DNA of 64,000 nt from Halomarina pelagica (GTDB lineage: Archaea > Halobacteriota > Halobacteria > Halobacteriales > Haloarculaceae), in assembly GCF_024228315.1 (NCBI RefSeq), contig NZ_CP100454.1, positions 1,426,001-1,490,000 on the forward strand, read 5' to 3'. Positions 17,211-24,741 of the stretch are shown here, piece after piece. Position 1 is the first letter of the stretch. Each line of letters begins with the position of its first letter. A model generated the notes under the pieces. The model had not been told where the DNA came from, made no database searches, and saw only the letters and a program-made list of their open reading frames with translations. Position numbers and translations under genes: made by a program.

Positions 17211-18734
17211 ATGCCAGCGCTGTCGTTCGAACCGCTCACCTTCGAGGAGATCGACCCGGACGAGCGGCCGACCCTGGTGCAGGCGTTCGTCCCCCTGGTC
17301 GGGATGCTCCTGTTTCTCGGCGTCGGAAAGCTCGTCTTCGGTCTCGACCCCCAGTTGCCGCTCCTCTGGAGCATCGCGCTCACGGGCGTCGTCGGTCACT
17401 ACTGGCTCGGCTTCTCGTGGGAGCGGCTGTACGAGGGCGTCGTCGACGGACTCGTGATGGGGATGCAGGCGATCCTCATCATCTTCGTCATCTACATGCT
17501 CATCGCCACCTGGATGGGCGCGGGGACGATCCCGGGGCTCATCTACTACGGTCTCGACGTGCTCTCGCCGCGGGTGTTCCTGCCCGCGGCCGCGCTGTTG
17601 GCGGCGCTCGTCGCCTTCGCCGTCGGGTCGTCGTGGACGACGGCCGGCACGCTCGGCGTCGCCTTCATCGGCATCGGGGCGGGGCTCGGCGTCCCCGCGC
17701 CGATGACCGCCGGTGCCGTGCTCTCGGGCGCGTACACCGGCGACAAGATCTCGCCGCTGTCGGACACGACGAACCTCGCCGCCGCCGTCACCAACACCGA
17801 CCTCATGACCCACGTCCGGACGATGCGCGTCGGGACGACCATCGCGCTGGGCGTCTCCGTGCTCGGCTACGCCGCGCTCGGCCTCGGATTCGCGGGGGCG
17901 GTCCCCGCCGGCCGCGTCGACGCCATTCAGTCGGCCATCGCGGGGGCGTACGCGATCCACCCGCTCGTCTTCCTGCCGCTGCTGTTCACGTTCGCCCTCG
18001 CGCTGCGTGGCTACCCCGCGCTCCCGACGCTCGCGGCGGGCGCGCTCCTCGGCGGGATCACGCAGATCCTCGTCCAGGGCGGCCCGTTCGTCGGGACGTG
18101 GACGCTCGCCTCGCTCGGGCAGACCGTGACCGCCGCGTCGTTCACGGCGGCGTGGGAGGTCGCACAGAGCGGCACGTCTCCGGAGACGGGGATGAAGCTC
18201 GTCGACGACCTGCTCGCGAGCGGCGGCCTCGTCGGCTCCGCGTGGACCATCACCATCGTGATCCCGGCGCTCGCGCTCGGCGGGATGCTCGAACGGACGG
18301 GCGTGCTCGCGGTCGTCGCCCACTCCATCGGCCGGGCGGTCTCAAGCGTCGCCGGACTCACCGCGGGGACCGTCGCCGCCGCGTTCTCCATGAACGTCCT
18401 CTCCGCCGAGCAGTACATGAGCATCGTCGTGCCGGGGATGAGCCTCCGCGGCATCTACGACGACTTCGACCTGGAGAGCCGCAACCTCTCGCGGGCGGTC
18501 GAGGCGGGCGGGACGACCACGAGCGCGCTCGTCCCGTGGAACTCCGGCGGCGTCTACATGGCGACCGTCCTCGGCGTCCCGACGCTCGCCTACGCGCCGT
18601 ACTACTTCTTCGGCTTCCTCTCGCCGCTGGTCGTCGTACTGATGGGTCTCGTCGGCTGGCGCATCACCGCGCAGGACGAGGAGAGCACGCCGGGGCTCGC
18701 CGCCGCCGCGCGCTCGCTCGCCGACGACGACTGA
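17211..18734 (+). CDS. nhaC: NhaC-family Na+/H+ antiporter
   Basis: This 507-residue protein has about twelve membrane helices and the NhaC signature TGDKISPLSDTTN (about 183-195), where the polar residues lie in the ion path. NhaC antiporters expel sodium in exchange for protons across the cytoplasmic membrane, a task of obvious value in a halophile. The length matches the family. It is monocistronic, with a short gap before the convergent beta-helix gene. Some family members exchange other solutes, such as malate/lactate, so the substrate is inferred. Confidence 0.92.
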   Translation: MPALSFEPLTFEEIDPDERPTLVQAFVPLVGMLLFLGVGKLVFGLDPQLPLLWSIALTGVVGHYWLGFSWERLYEGVVDGLVMGMQAILIIFVIYMLIATWMGAGTIPGLIYYGLDVLSPRVFLPAAALLAALVAFAVGSSWTTAGTLGVAFIGIGAGLGVPAPMTAGAVLSGAYTGDKISPLSDTTNLAAAVTNTDLMTHVRTMRVGTTIALGVSVLGYAALGLGFAGAVPAGRVDAIQSAIAGAYAIHPLVFLPLLFTFALALRGYPALPTLAAGALLGGITQILVQGGPFVGTWTLASLGQTVTAASFTAAWEVAQSGTSPETGMKLVDDLLASGGLVGSAWTITIVIPALALGGMLERTGVLAVVAHSIGRAVSSVAGLTAGTVAAAFSMNVLSAEQYMSIVVPGMSLRGIYDDFDLESRNLSRAVEAGGTTTSALVPWNSGGVYMATVLGVPTLAYAPYYFFGFLSPLVVVLMGLVGWRITAQDEESTPGLAAAARSLADDD

Positions 18735-18812
18735 AGTACGAGAACGGCGAGTCTACCTCCGCTCGCTCGTTCCCGCCTCGCCCCGCTCCGCACCGCCCAC
18801 ACCGCGCGTCAC

Positions 18813-21536
18813 CTACCCGAGGAACGAGAGCTGCGCCGTGCCGTCCATCCGGAGTTCCGTCAGGTCGCCGCTGAAGTGGTAGGCGTCGACGCCGCCGTCG
18901 ACGCGCCCCTCCACCCGACCGCCGGCGACCGCGTCGGCCGCGCGGTCGTCGCCGCCCCACGGGTGCTCGGCGATGGTACCGTCGACCGCCAGCACGTACG
19001 AGCAGGGGTCGCCGCCGGTCCCGTCCACGACGAACGTGTGGGGCAGGACGGCCCCGTCGATCCCTCTCGAGGCGAGCAGCTCCGGGTCCACCTGTCGATC
19101 GTCGACGTAGACCGCGGCGGGACCGTCGAGCTGGAAGTCGGTGACGATCCCCGTAACGCGGTAGGCGTCGGTACCGCCCAGGACGGCACCCTCCGCGCTG
19201 CCGCCGGAGATGGCGTCCCCGGCGTCGGCCGCCTCGGCGTCGGGGTGCGGGTCGATACCGCCGCTGACGGTGAACCGGTAGGTCGCCGCCCGATCGCCCG
19301 TGCTCACGACCGCCAGGGTGTGGGAGGGACGAGACTCAGACAGGAGTTCCGAGGCGGTGACGGCCTCCCCGTCGAGTTCGATCTCGACCGGTCCGTCGAC
19401 CTGGAAGTCGGTCACCGACCCGGTGAACCAGTACGCGTCGGTGCCGCCGACGAGAAAGCCGCTGGTCGCGTTCCCGTCGAGGTAGTCCTCCGTCCCGAAC
19501 GCCGGGTCGAACGACAGATCGCCACTCACCGCGAACGAGTAGGGCGACGACTCCTCGGAGTGCAGTGTCAGGTGACGCCTGCTCCCGTCGGCGGGTGCGT
19601 CGTCCCCGGATCCGTCCGGCGATCCGTCGCCGACCGAGCCGTCGTCACCGGATCCGTCGCCGGTATCGGTCGATCCGTCGCCGGCGTCGCCACCATCCGT
19701 CTCCTCCGCGCGATCGTCCATCGAGCGGAGTTCCGAGGCGGTGACGGCCTCCCCGTCGAGTTCGATCTCGACCGGCCCGTCGACCTCGAACGAGGTGACG
19801 CGGCCCGTGAACCGATAGGCGTCGGTGCCGCCGACGAGAAAGCCGCTGGTCGCGTTCCCGTCGAGGTAGTCCTCCGTCCCGAACGCCGGGTCGAACGACA
19901 GGTCGCCGCTCACCGCGAACGAATAGGGCGACGGCTCCTCGGAGTGCAGTTTCAGGTGGTGTTCGGTCGTCTCGGCCGGTTCGGTCGTCTCGGCGGGGCG
20001 GATCGAGGGCGACGAGCCCTCGGCGGCGCTGTCGTCGTCGCTCCGTCGCCACCGCTCGCTCGGGAGGGGACAGGACTCGTCGTAGCGCAGGCCCCGCGTC
20101 TCCGCCGACGAGCGGACGTAGTCGATCGCCGTCCCGGGGACGTTGATCGTCGTGTTGTCGACGACGCAGTCGGGGGAGTCCTCCAGGTGGATGCCGTCGC
20201 CGTGCTCCATCTGGACGCAACAGTCGCGGACGACCGACCCGGGCCGCTTGTCGAGGAAGACCGCCCCGTCCTCGTTGCGCGCGGATCCCGTGATCGAGAC
20301 GCCGTCGAGGGTGATCCCCCAGCTGTCCTTCGGGGGAACCCCGTGGGACGGGAAGCGCTCGCCGGGGGCGAACGCGAAGACCGCGGGCTGATCGTCCACG
20401 TCGTTGCGGATTCGCGTGTTCTGGATGGTGACGTCGCCGTCGGAGGCGTTGACGACGATCGCGCCCATGCCGGGGGTTCCCCGGTACGCGCTGCGCACGA
20501 CGACGTCGCAGTCGTAGACGCCGCCGCCGGTCTTGCCCCACGGTCCGCTGGAGAAGTACAGCCCGCTGACCCCGCCGGGGTCGCCCGTGTTCTCCGGGTG
20601 GGCGTCGTCCCAGTCGAGGACGATCGTGGAGTCCCGGACGTAGGATCCCGCGCCGAGGCGTAGAACGGCCATGTCGTTGTTCTTGAAGAGGCAGTTCTCG
20701 AAGTTGCACGATCCCTCGTGCTTGCCGGTGTAGAGGCCGCCGTCGCCCGCCGCGTTCTCGATGTGACAGTTTCGCCAGGTGAGCGTCCCCCTGTGTCCCT
20801 GGAAGACGCCGCCCGCGCCGTCGTTGACGCCGTGCGGTTCGAAATCGGACGGGCCGGTGTGGACGAACCCCGTAACGAGCCCCTCCCCGTCGGGATCGGT
20901 GATCTTCGGGAGCAATCCCCAGCGGTCGGTGTCGCCGCTCGTGTTGAACCCCGCGAACTCGACGTCGTGAACCTGGAGTCCGTCGCGAATGCGGACGACG
21001 TTACCGATGTCGCCGCCGTCCCGGCGCATCCGCTGCTGGAAGGTGAGGTTCTCGATCAGGACGTCGCTACCGTCGCGGATCCAGAGGAAGTACGACGACT
21101 CGCCGGGGGGCGTGACGAACTCGACGTCGTTCCGGTGCGCGCCGAGTCCCCGGACGCCGAAGCGGTTCAGCTCGCGCTGATCCTCGTATCCGGTGAAGAG
21201 GTATCGACCCGGCGGGAACTCGACGAGCGTCCCGTCGGTCATCGCGCCGTAGAACGCCTCGTCGATCGGTTCCTCGCCGCCGGGGTCCATCCCGAGGTCC
21301 TCGACGGCGTTCAGGACCCGGTCGAACTCGATGCCGTGGCGGGTCGTCCCCGCCGCCCGCCCTACCCGACTGCCGATCGCGACGACGCCCGCCGCCGCCG
21401 CGCCGAGCCGCAGGTACTCGCGTCGATCCAGAAGCGACCGGTCCGCCTCCGCCTCCCCCTCCATCGGGGGGCCATCGTCCGCTGCGGATTCGCTCACGCT
21501 CCCACGTGCCAATTCGTCCATGCCACCATCATTCAT
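18813..21536 (-). CDS. Tat-exported right-handed beta-helix protein with four C-terminal repeat domains
   Basis: This 907-residue protein starts at ATG 21536, with a possible alternative at 21521. A twin-arginine signal (DRREYLRLG at about 37-45) precedes a right-handed parallel beta-helix (about 65-500) of pectate-lyase-like repeats. The C-terminal 380 residues hold four copies of an 80-residue domain (about 526-603, 654-731, 737-820, 829-906) with the core GGTDAYRFTG and a following DGP or DGT turn, joined by a Gly/Asp/Ser linker. The first two copies are also nearly identical in DNA. No catalytic site is evident; binding or modifying surface polysaccharide is plausible. A paralogue lies at 56525-58879. 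Confidence 0.85.
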   Translation of the reverse strand: MNDGGMDELARGSVSESAADDGPPMEGEAEADRSLLDRREYLRLGAAAAGVVAIGSRVGRAAGTTRHGIEFDRVLNAVEDLGMDPGGEEPIDEAFYGAMTDGTLVEFPPGRYLFTGYEDQRELNRFGVRGLGAHRNDVEFVTPPGESSYFLWIRDGSDVLIENLTFQQRMRRDGGDIGNVVRIRDGLQVHDVEFAGFNTSGDTDRWGLLPKITDPDGEGLVTGFVHTGPSDFEPHGVNDGAGGVFQGHRGTLTWRNCHIENAAGDGGLYTGKHEGSCNFENCLFKNNDMAVLRLGAGSYVRDSTIVLDWDDAHPENTGDPGGVSGLYFSSGPWGKTGGGVYDCDVVVRSAYRGTPGMGAIVVNASDGDVTIQNTRIRNDVDDQPAVFAFAPGERFPSHGVPPKDSWGITLDGVSITGSARNEDGAVFLDKRPGSVVRDCCVQMEHGDGIHLEDSPDCVVDNTTINVPGTAIDYVRSSAETRGLRYDESCPLPSERWRRSDDDSAAEGSSPSIRPAETTEPAETTEHHLKLHSEEPSPYSFAVSGDLSFDPAFGTEDYLDGNATSGFLVGGTDAYRFTGRVTSFEVDGPVEIELDGEAVTASELRSMDDRAEETDGGDAGDGSTDTGDGSGDDGSVGDGSPDGSGDDAPADGSRRHLTLHSEESSPYSFAVSGDLSFDPAFGTEDYLDGNATSGFLVGGTDAYWFTGSVTDFQVDGPVEIELDGEAVTASELLSESRPSHTLAVVSTGDRAATYRFTVSGGIDPHPDAEAADAGDAISGGSAEGAVLGGTDAYRVTGIVTDFQLDGPAAVYVDDRQVDPELLASRGIDGAVLPHTFVVDGTGGDPCSYVLAVDGTIAEHPWGGDDRAADAVAGGRVEGRVDGGVDAYHFSGDLTELRMDGTAQLSFLG
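19343..19574. repeat. 232-bp direct repeat, copy 1, inside the beta-helix gene
   Basis: This block is nearly identical to 19727-19958 over its full 232 bp and encodes the second C-terminal repeat domain. The differences cluster in a short central stretch and are few elsewhere, pointing to recent duplication or gene conversion. Confidence 0.85.
19727..19958. repeat. 232-bp direct repeat, copy 2, inside the beta-helix gene
   Basis: Partner of 19343-19574 at an offset of 384 bp; it encodes the first C-terminal repeat domain. The intervening segment encodes the low-complexity Asp/Gly/Ser linker. Confidence 0.85.
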
Positions 21537-21560
21537 CGGGTACGATGTAATAAGTATTTT

Positions 21561-21570
21561 GTTGTATATC
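21561..21570 (-). promoter_or_regulatory. TATA-like box for the beta-helix gene
   Basis: Read on this strand, GATATACAAC is centred about 30 nt before ATG 21536, in a strongly AT-rich stretch. A second AT-rich run at 21551-21560 is closer than usual. Confidence 0.5.
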
Positions 21571-21572
21571 AA

Positions 21573-21966
21573 AATTAAAAGATAGTATGTTAGAATAACA
21601 TGTAAGTTAGCCAGATACCAGGAGACGGCCGATCTCCACTATCGGAATTGCCACATGACGGGGTAGACACGCCGCTCACACGAGTAGTAGAATGTGCGCC
21701 GAATCTATCGTATAACGGTCTAGCCAGATGTAAAACACATATTATAGGTGTAAATACCATCTCCTATTCCATATCGTCAGTATCGACCGTATCCAGTAGG
21801 GCCAAAAGATTCAACACCGAGAAGGTACGCGCTCCGTCGAGAGGGGGGACGTTCCCGACGCACCACCGTCGGCAGAATCCCCGGACGGCAGGCGCTCCCG
21901 TAGCAGACCGCGGGCGCACGACCTGCCGGGGCCGGTCCACCGAGCGTCGAGGGCACCCACGAGTAG
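21573..21966. other. Intergenic region, AT-rich then GC-rich, no supported gene
   Basis: The first 250 bp are AT-rich and carry no open frame with haloarchaeal codon bias. The rest is GC-rich but only encodes arginine-rich frames of the kind produced by non-coding GC-rich DNA. No RNA gene is recognised before the tRNA-derived repeats that follow. Confidence 0.45.
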
Positions 21967-22251
21967 CGTCGCTCACGGCTCACCGCCGGTCGACGGCGGT
22001 GACGAGTCCGAGGGGACTCGAACCACGGTCGCACGGTTCCTCGCTTCGCTCGGACTGCGTGCTCCCTGATTCGAATCGCCACCTCGATCCGCTGGCCGTC
22101 GCTCACGTCCGTTCGCGACAGGCCAGCGAGCACGGTGGGATTCGAACCGGAGGGAGACGGTCGCCCTCACTCCGTTCGGCCGCTGCGACTCCCAGGGTTC
22201 GAATCCACGAGGATCGTCACTCACGGCTCACTGTCGTTCGCCGGAGGTGAC
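21967..22251. repeat. tRNA 3'-end-derived repeats with hairpins, next to tRNA-Arg
   Basis: The 21 bases at 22128-22148 are identical to 22252-22272, the 3' end of the tRNA gene (acceptor strand plus T-arm). Other T-arm-like blocks occur at 22014-22023, 22067-22077 and, in the opposite orientation, 22195-22205. Two blocks are preceded by hairpins: TCACCGCC/GGCGGTGA at 21980-22002 and GCTGGCC/GGCCAGC at 22091-22127. The pattern looks like repeated duplication of a tRNA-end attachment site, as left by integrative elements, but no integrase is present in the window. Confidence 0.6.
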
Positions 22252-22325
22252 GAGCACGGTGGGATTCGAACCCACGACCATCGGATTAGAAGTCCGACGC
22301 TCTATCCTAGCTGAGCTACGTGCCC
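22252..22325 (-). tRNA. tRNA-Arg (anticodon TCT)
   Basis: Read on the minus strand, 74 nt fold as a tRNA. The acceptor stem pairs GGGCACG with CGTGCTC (one G-U). The D-arm contains AGCTCAGCTAGGA, and the anticodon stem TCGGA/TCCGA encloses the loop CTTCTAA, giving anticodon TCT, which reads AGA. The T-arm is GTGGGTTCGAATCCCAC. No CCA is encoded and there is no intron. It lies beside degenerate copies of its own 3' end. Confidence 0.95.
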
Positions 22326-22402
22326 TATCGACGGGTTCACGCGAGAGCATCAAAAGGAGTCGGTTTCGTGCAGCGCCCGAGGCGGCCCGGACAGAACACA
22401 GC

Positions 22403-22410
22403 CGTTAAGA
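22403..22410 (+). promoter_or_regulatory. TATA-like box for the UPF0200 kinase gene
   Basis: CGTTAAGA is centred 28 nt before ATG 22435, consistent with a leaderless two-gene transcript covering 22435-23438. Confidence 0.5.
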
Positions 22411-22434
22411 ACGGAACGGACCGACTCGCGGGTA

Positions 22435-23007
22435 ATGGGAGTCATCGGGACCGTCGGCCTGCCGGGCAGCGGAAAGGGCGAGGCGGCGACCGTCGCCCGC
22501 GAGATGGCGATTCCGGTCGTGACGATGGGCGACGTCATCAGGGAGGAGTGTCGCCGCCGCGGCCTCGACCCGGCCGACCACCACGGTGAGATCGCGCGTC
22601 GACTCCGCGAGGAGGAGGGACCGCTCGCGATCGCAGAGCGGTCGCTCCCGCACGTCGAGGAGGCCCTCGAAGGGAGCGACACCGTCCTCGTGGACGGCCT
22701 CCGATCGGACGCCGAGGCCGAACGCTTCGAGGAGCGCTTCGGGGAGGCGTTCACGCTCGTGGCCGTCACCGCGCCATTCGACCTCCGCGCGGAGCGCGTC
22801 GGCGCGCGGGCACGGGACAACACCGACCACGACGGCGAGTCGCTGGCGGCGCGCGACGAGCGCGAACTCGGCTTCGGCATGGGCGCGGCCATCGAGCGCG
22901 CGGACGTGACCATCGAGAACGACGGGAGCCTCGAATCGTTCCGCGCGCGGGTGCGGGAACTGCTGGAGGAGGAGGGAGGAAAGGAGAGAGGGGGGTGCGA
23001 TCGATGA
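22435..23007 (+). CDS. UPF0200-type P-loop kinase (dephospho-CoA kinase-like)
   Basis: This 190-residue protein has a P-loop GLPGSGKGE (8-16), a conserved MGDVIREE segment, VDGLRSDAEAE (about 83-93) and the lid region with RARDNTDHDGES. It matches archaeal UPF0200 proteins, which resemble dephospho-CoA and nucleotide kinases. The true substrate is not settled. Its stop overlaps the next gene as ATGA (23004-23007), a pairing with the UPF0201 protein seen in many archaea. Confidence 0.85.
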   Translation: MGVIGTVGLPGSGKGEAATVAREMAIPVVTMGDVIREECRRRGLDPADHHGEIARRLREEEGPLAIAERSLPHVEEALEGSDTVLVDGLRSDAEAERFEERFGEAFTLVAVTAPFDLRAERVGARARDNTDHDGESLAARDERELGFGMGAAIERADVTIENDGSLESFRARVRELLEEEGGKERGGCDR

Positions 23008-23438
23008 GCGCCGTCTACAGCGTCGACGTGACGATCCGCGCGCCGGTGCGCGCGACGGAGGTGACCGACCGCGTCGCGGACGCGATACGGAACGTCTTCC
23101 CCGGCGTCGAGGTGGAGGAGCGCCCCGGCGAGGTCGTCGCGACGACCCACTCCCTCGAGTCGTTCTCCGAACACCTCCACCGCGCGGAGATCCTCGACAC
23201 CGCCCGGATGACGTTCCTGGGGAACCTCGAGGGCGACACCTTCGCGTTCCGGTTGAAGAAGCAGGCGGCGTTCGCGGGGCGGGTCAACTTCGCCGTCGGC
23301 ACCCCCGACGAACTGGGCGACATCGAGGTCGAGGTGACCGTCCGCGATCCGGACCCCGAGACGTACGTCGACCACGTCGCGCCGCCCACGGAGGACGGCG
23401 TCCCGATCGACCCCGACGAGCGCGGTTCCGATCGGTGA
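23004..23438 (+). CDS. UPF0201 / RNA-binding-domain protein
   Basis: This 144-residue protein has the alternating beta-alpha pattern of the UPF0201 (DUF54) family, with ILDTARMTFLGNL and RLKKQAAFAGRVNFAV as its most conserved stretches. The family is described as having a ribosomal L5-like or RNA-binding fold and is often annotated as a coaE-operon protein. The ATG at 23004 overlaps the stop of the upstream kinase gene, so the two are translationally coupled. Function unproven. Confidence 0.85.
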   Translation: MSAVYSVDVTIRAPVRATEVTDRVADAIRNVFPGVEVEERPGEVVATTHSLESFSEHLHRAEILDTARMTFLGNLEGDTFAFRLKKQAAFAGRVNFAVGTPDELGDIEVEVTVRDPDPETYVDHVAPPTEDGVPIDPDERGSDR

Positions 23439-23494
23439 GCGGGGAGAGCGCGGCGAGCAGGGAGAGCCGGCGACCGGCCGCCGATCTCCCCCGA

Positions 23495-23550
23495 CCCGTC
23501 AGTCCAGCCTACCGACGAAGCGGTCCCGTCAGTCCAGTCCGCTGACGAAG
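23495..23550. repeat. Tandem duplication of the oxidoreductase gene 3' end
   Basis: Two 26-bp blocks, 23495-23520 and 23525-23550, match at 22 of 26 positions and all four differences are transitions. The right copy encodes the last residues and stop of the oxidoreductase gene; the left copy repeats that coding end after the real stop. Confidence 0.7.
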
Positions 23551-24572
23551 ATGGCGATCCACTGCCCCCAGTCGCGCGTCTCGCGCACCTCGACTGCCGT
23601 GACCCACTTGACCCACTGGAAGCCGCGCCGCCCGGGCGCGACAACGCGGAGGGGGAAGCCGTGGCCGTGGTCGAGGCGCTCGCCGTCGACGTGCATGGCG
23701 AGCAGCACGTCGCGGGCGACGTCCACCGGGAAGCCGAAGCGGTAGCCCGTCACCGAGTGGAAGGTCACCCAGCGCGCCCCCTCGCCGACGCCCGCCTCGT
23801 CGAGCAGGTCGGCGACGGGGACGCCCCGCCAGTCGCGCTCGACGAACCAGCCGCTGGTGCAGTCGAGCACCTCGCGCCGCTCTGCGCGCGCGTCGAGGTC
23901 GCCGTACCCGAGCGTCAGCGGGCGCTCGACCGCCCCCGCGACGTGGAGTCGCCACGCCTCGGCGTCCACGGGATCGGGATCGTCGAGCACCCAGCTCGTC
24001 ACCGGGAAGCGGTTGCCTGACCCGCCGCGCGGCTTCGAGCCGGTGAACCGGCGGTCCGCGCCGGCCGTGTCGAGGGCGGCGACGGCGGCCTGCTGGACGC
24101 GCCAGGCGAGCGCGCCGAAGAGGACGAGCCCGGCGTACTGTAGCGCCGTCCGGCGGCCCTCCCAGTCGGCGCGGGCGGGCGTCCGGAAGCGCTTCGCGAG
24201 GTGATAGAGGACGAGCGGGACGACGAGCACGCCGAGGGCCATGTGGAGAGTGAGCAACGTCCACCCCGCGAGGTCGGGATCCGCGCCGAGTACCCACGCG
24301 ATCCCCGTCGTGAGCGCCGCGAGCGCGACGGCGGCGAGGAGCACCGACAGCGCGACCGTGCGGTCCGGGCGGACCGTCACCCGACGGCGGACGCGCCGGA
24401 GCTTCCAGAACAGGAGGACGACGAGGACGAGGCCGCCCGCGCCGTGGAGGACGAAGAGCCACGCCTCGCGGGCGCTCCCGGCGGTGAGGCTGACGACGCC
24501 CGTGACGACCGCGAGCGTCACGAGGACGAGGACGGTCCAGTCGACCAGCCGCGGACGGGGTTCGAGGCGCAC
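23529..24572 (-). CDS. Membrane-anchored sulfite-oxidase-like molybdopterin oxidoreductase with cytochrome b-like N-terminus
   Basis: Starting at GTG 24572, this 347-residue protein has about five membrane helices in its first 165 residues, with histidines (His43, His110, His124) placed as possible heme b ligands. A C-terminal oxidoreductase domain (about 185-340) contains EVLDCTSGWFVERDWRG; Cys238 is the expected molybdenum ligand of sulfite-oxidase-fold enzymes. The domain also has HSVTGYRFGFP and WVKWVTAVEV, typical of the YedY/sulfite-oxidase fold. No dimerisation domain follows. Electron flow through the membrane heme part is an inference. A start at 24638 is possible, but a TATA-like box near 24600 favours 24572. 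Confidence 0.88.
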   Translation of the reverse strand: MRLEPRPRLVDWTVLVLVTLAVVTGVVSLTAGSAREAWLFVLHGAGGLVLVVLLFWKLRRVRRRVTVRPDRTVALSVLLAAVALAALTTGIAWVLGADPDLAGWTLLTLHMALGVLVVPLVLYHLAKRFRTPARADWEGRRTALQYAGLVLFGALAWRVQQAAVAALDTAGADRRFTGSKPRGGSGNRFPVTSWVLDDPDPVDAEAWRLHVAGAVERPLTLGYGDLDARAERREVLDCTSGWFVERDWRGVPVADLLDEAGVGEGARWVTFHSVTGYRFGFPVDVARDVLLAMHVDGERLDHGHGFPLRVVAPGRRGFQWVKWVTAVEVRETRDWGQWIAIFVSGLD

Positions 24573-24741
24573 GGGCGTCCTAGGCCCCGGAACCACATAG
24601 GGTGTGCGAGGGCGGGCGTGATCGCGATCGGACTGCACGACGGCGGAAGACCGCTATCGGACGGGGGGACGGGCCGGACGCGGTCGACGCGGCGCGGAGA
24701 CAACAGCGTCATACCGTTCGGGGGACTCCATTCGACAAGCA

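Noticed and set aside
21764-22250. Several short open frames beside the tRNA gene, some with recurring RGFEP-type peptides
   Set aside because: They translate the tRNA-derived repeats; the peptides come from T-arm sequence (TTCGAA), not from a protein family.
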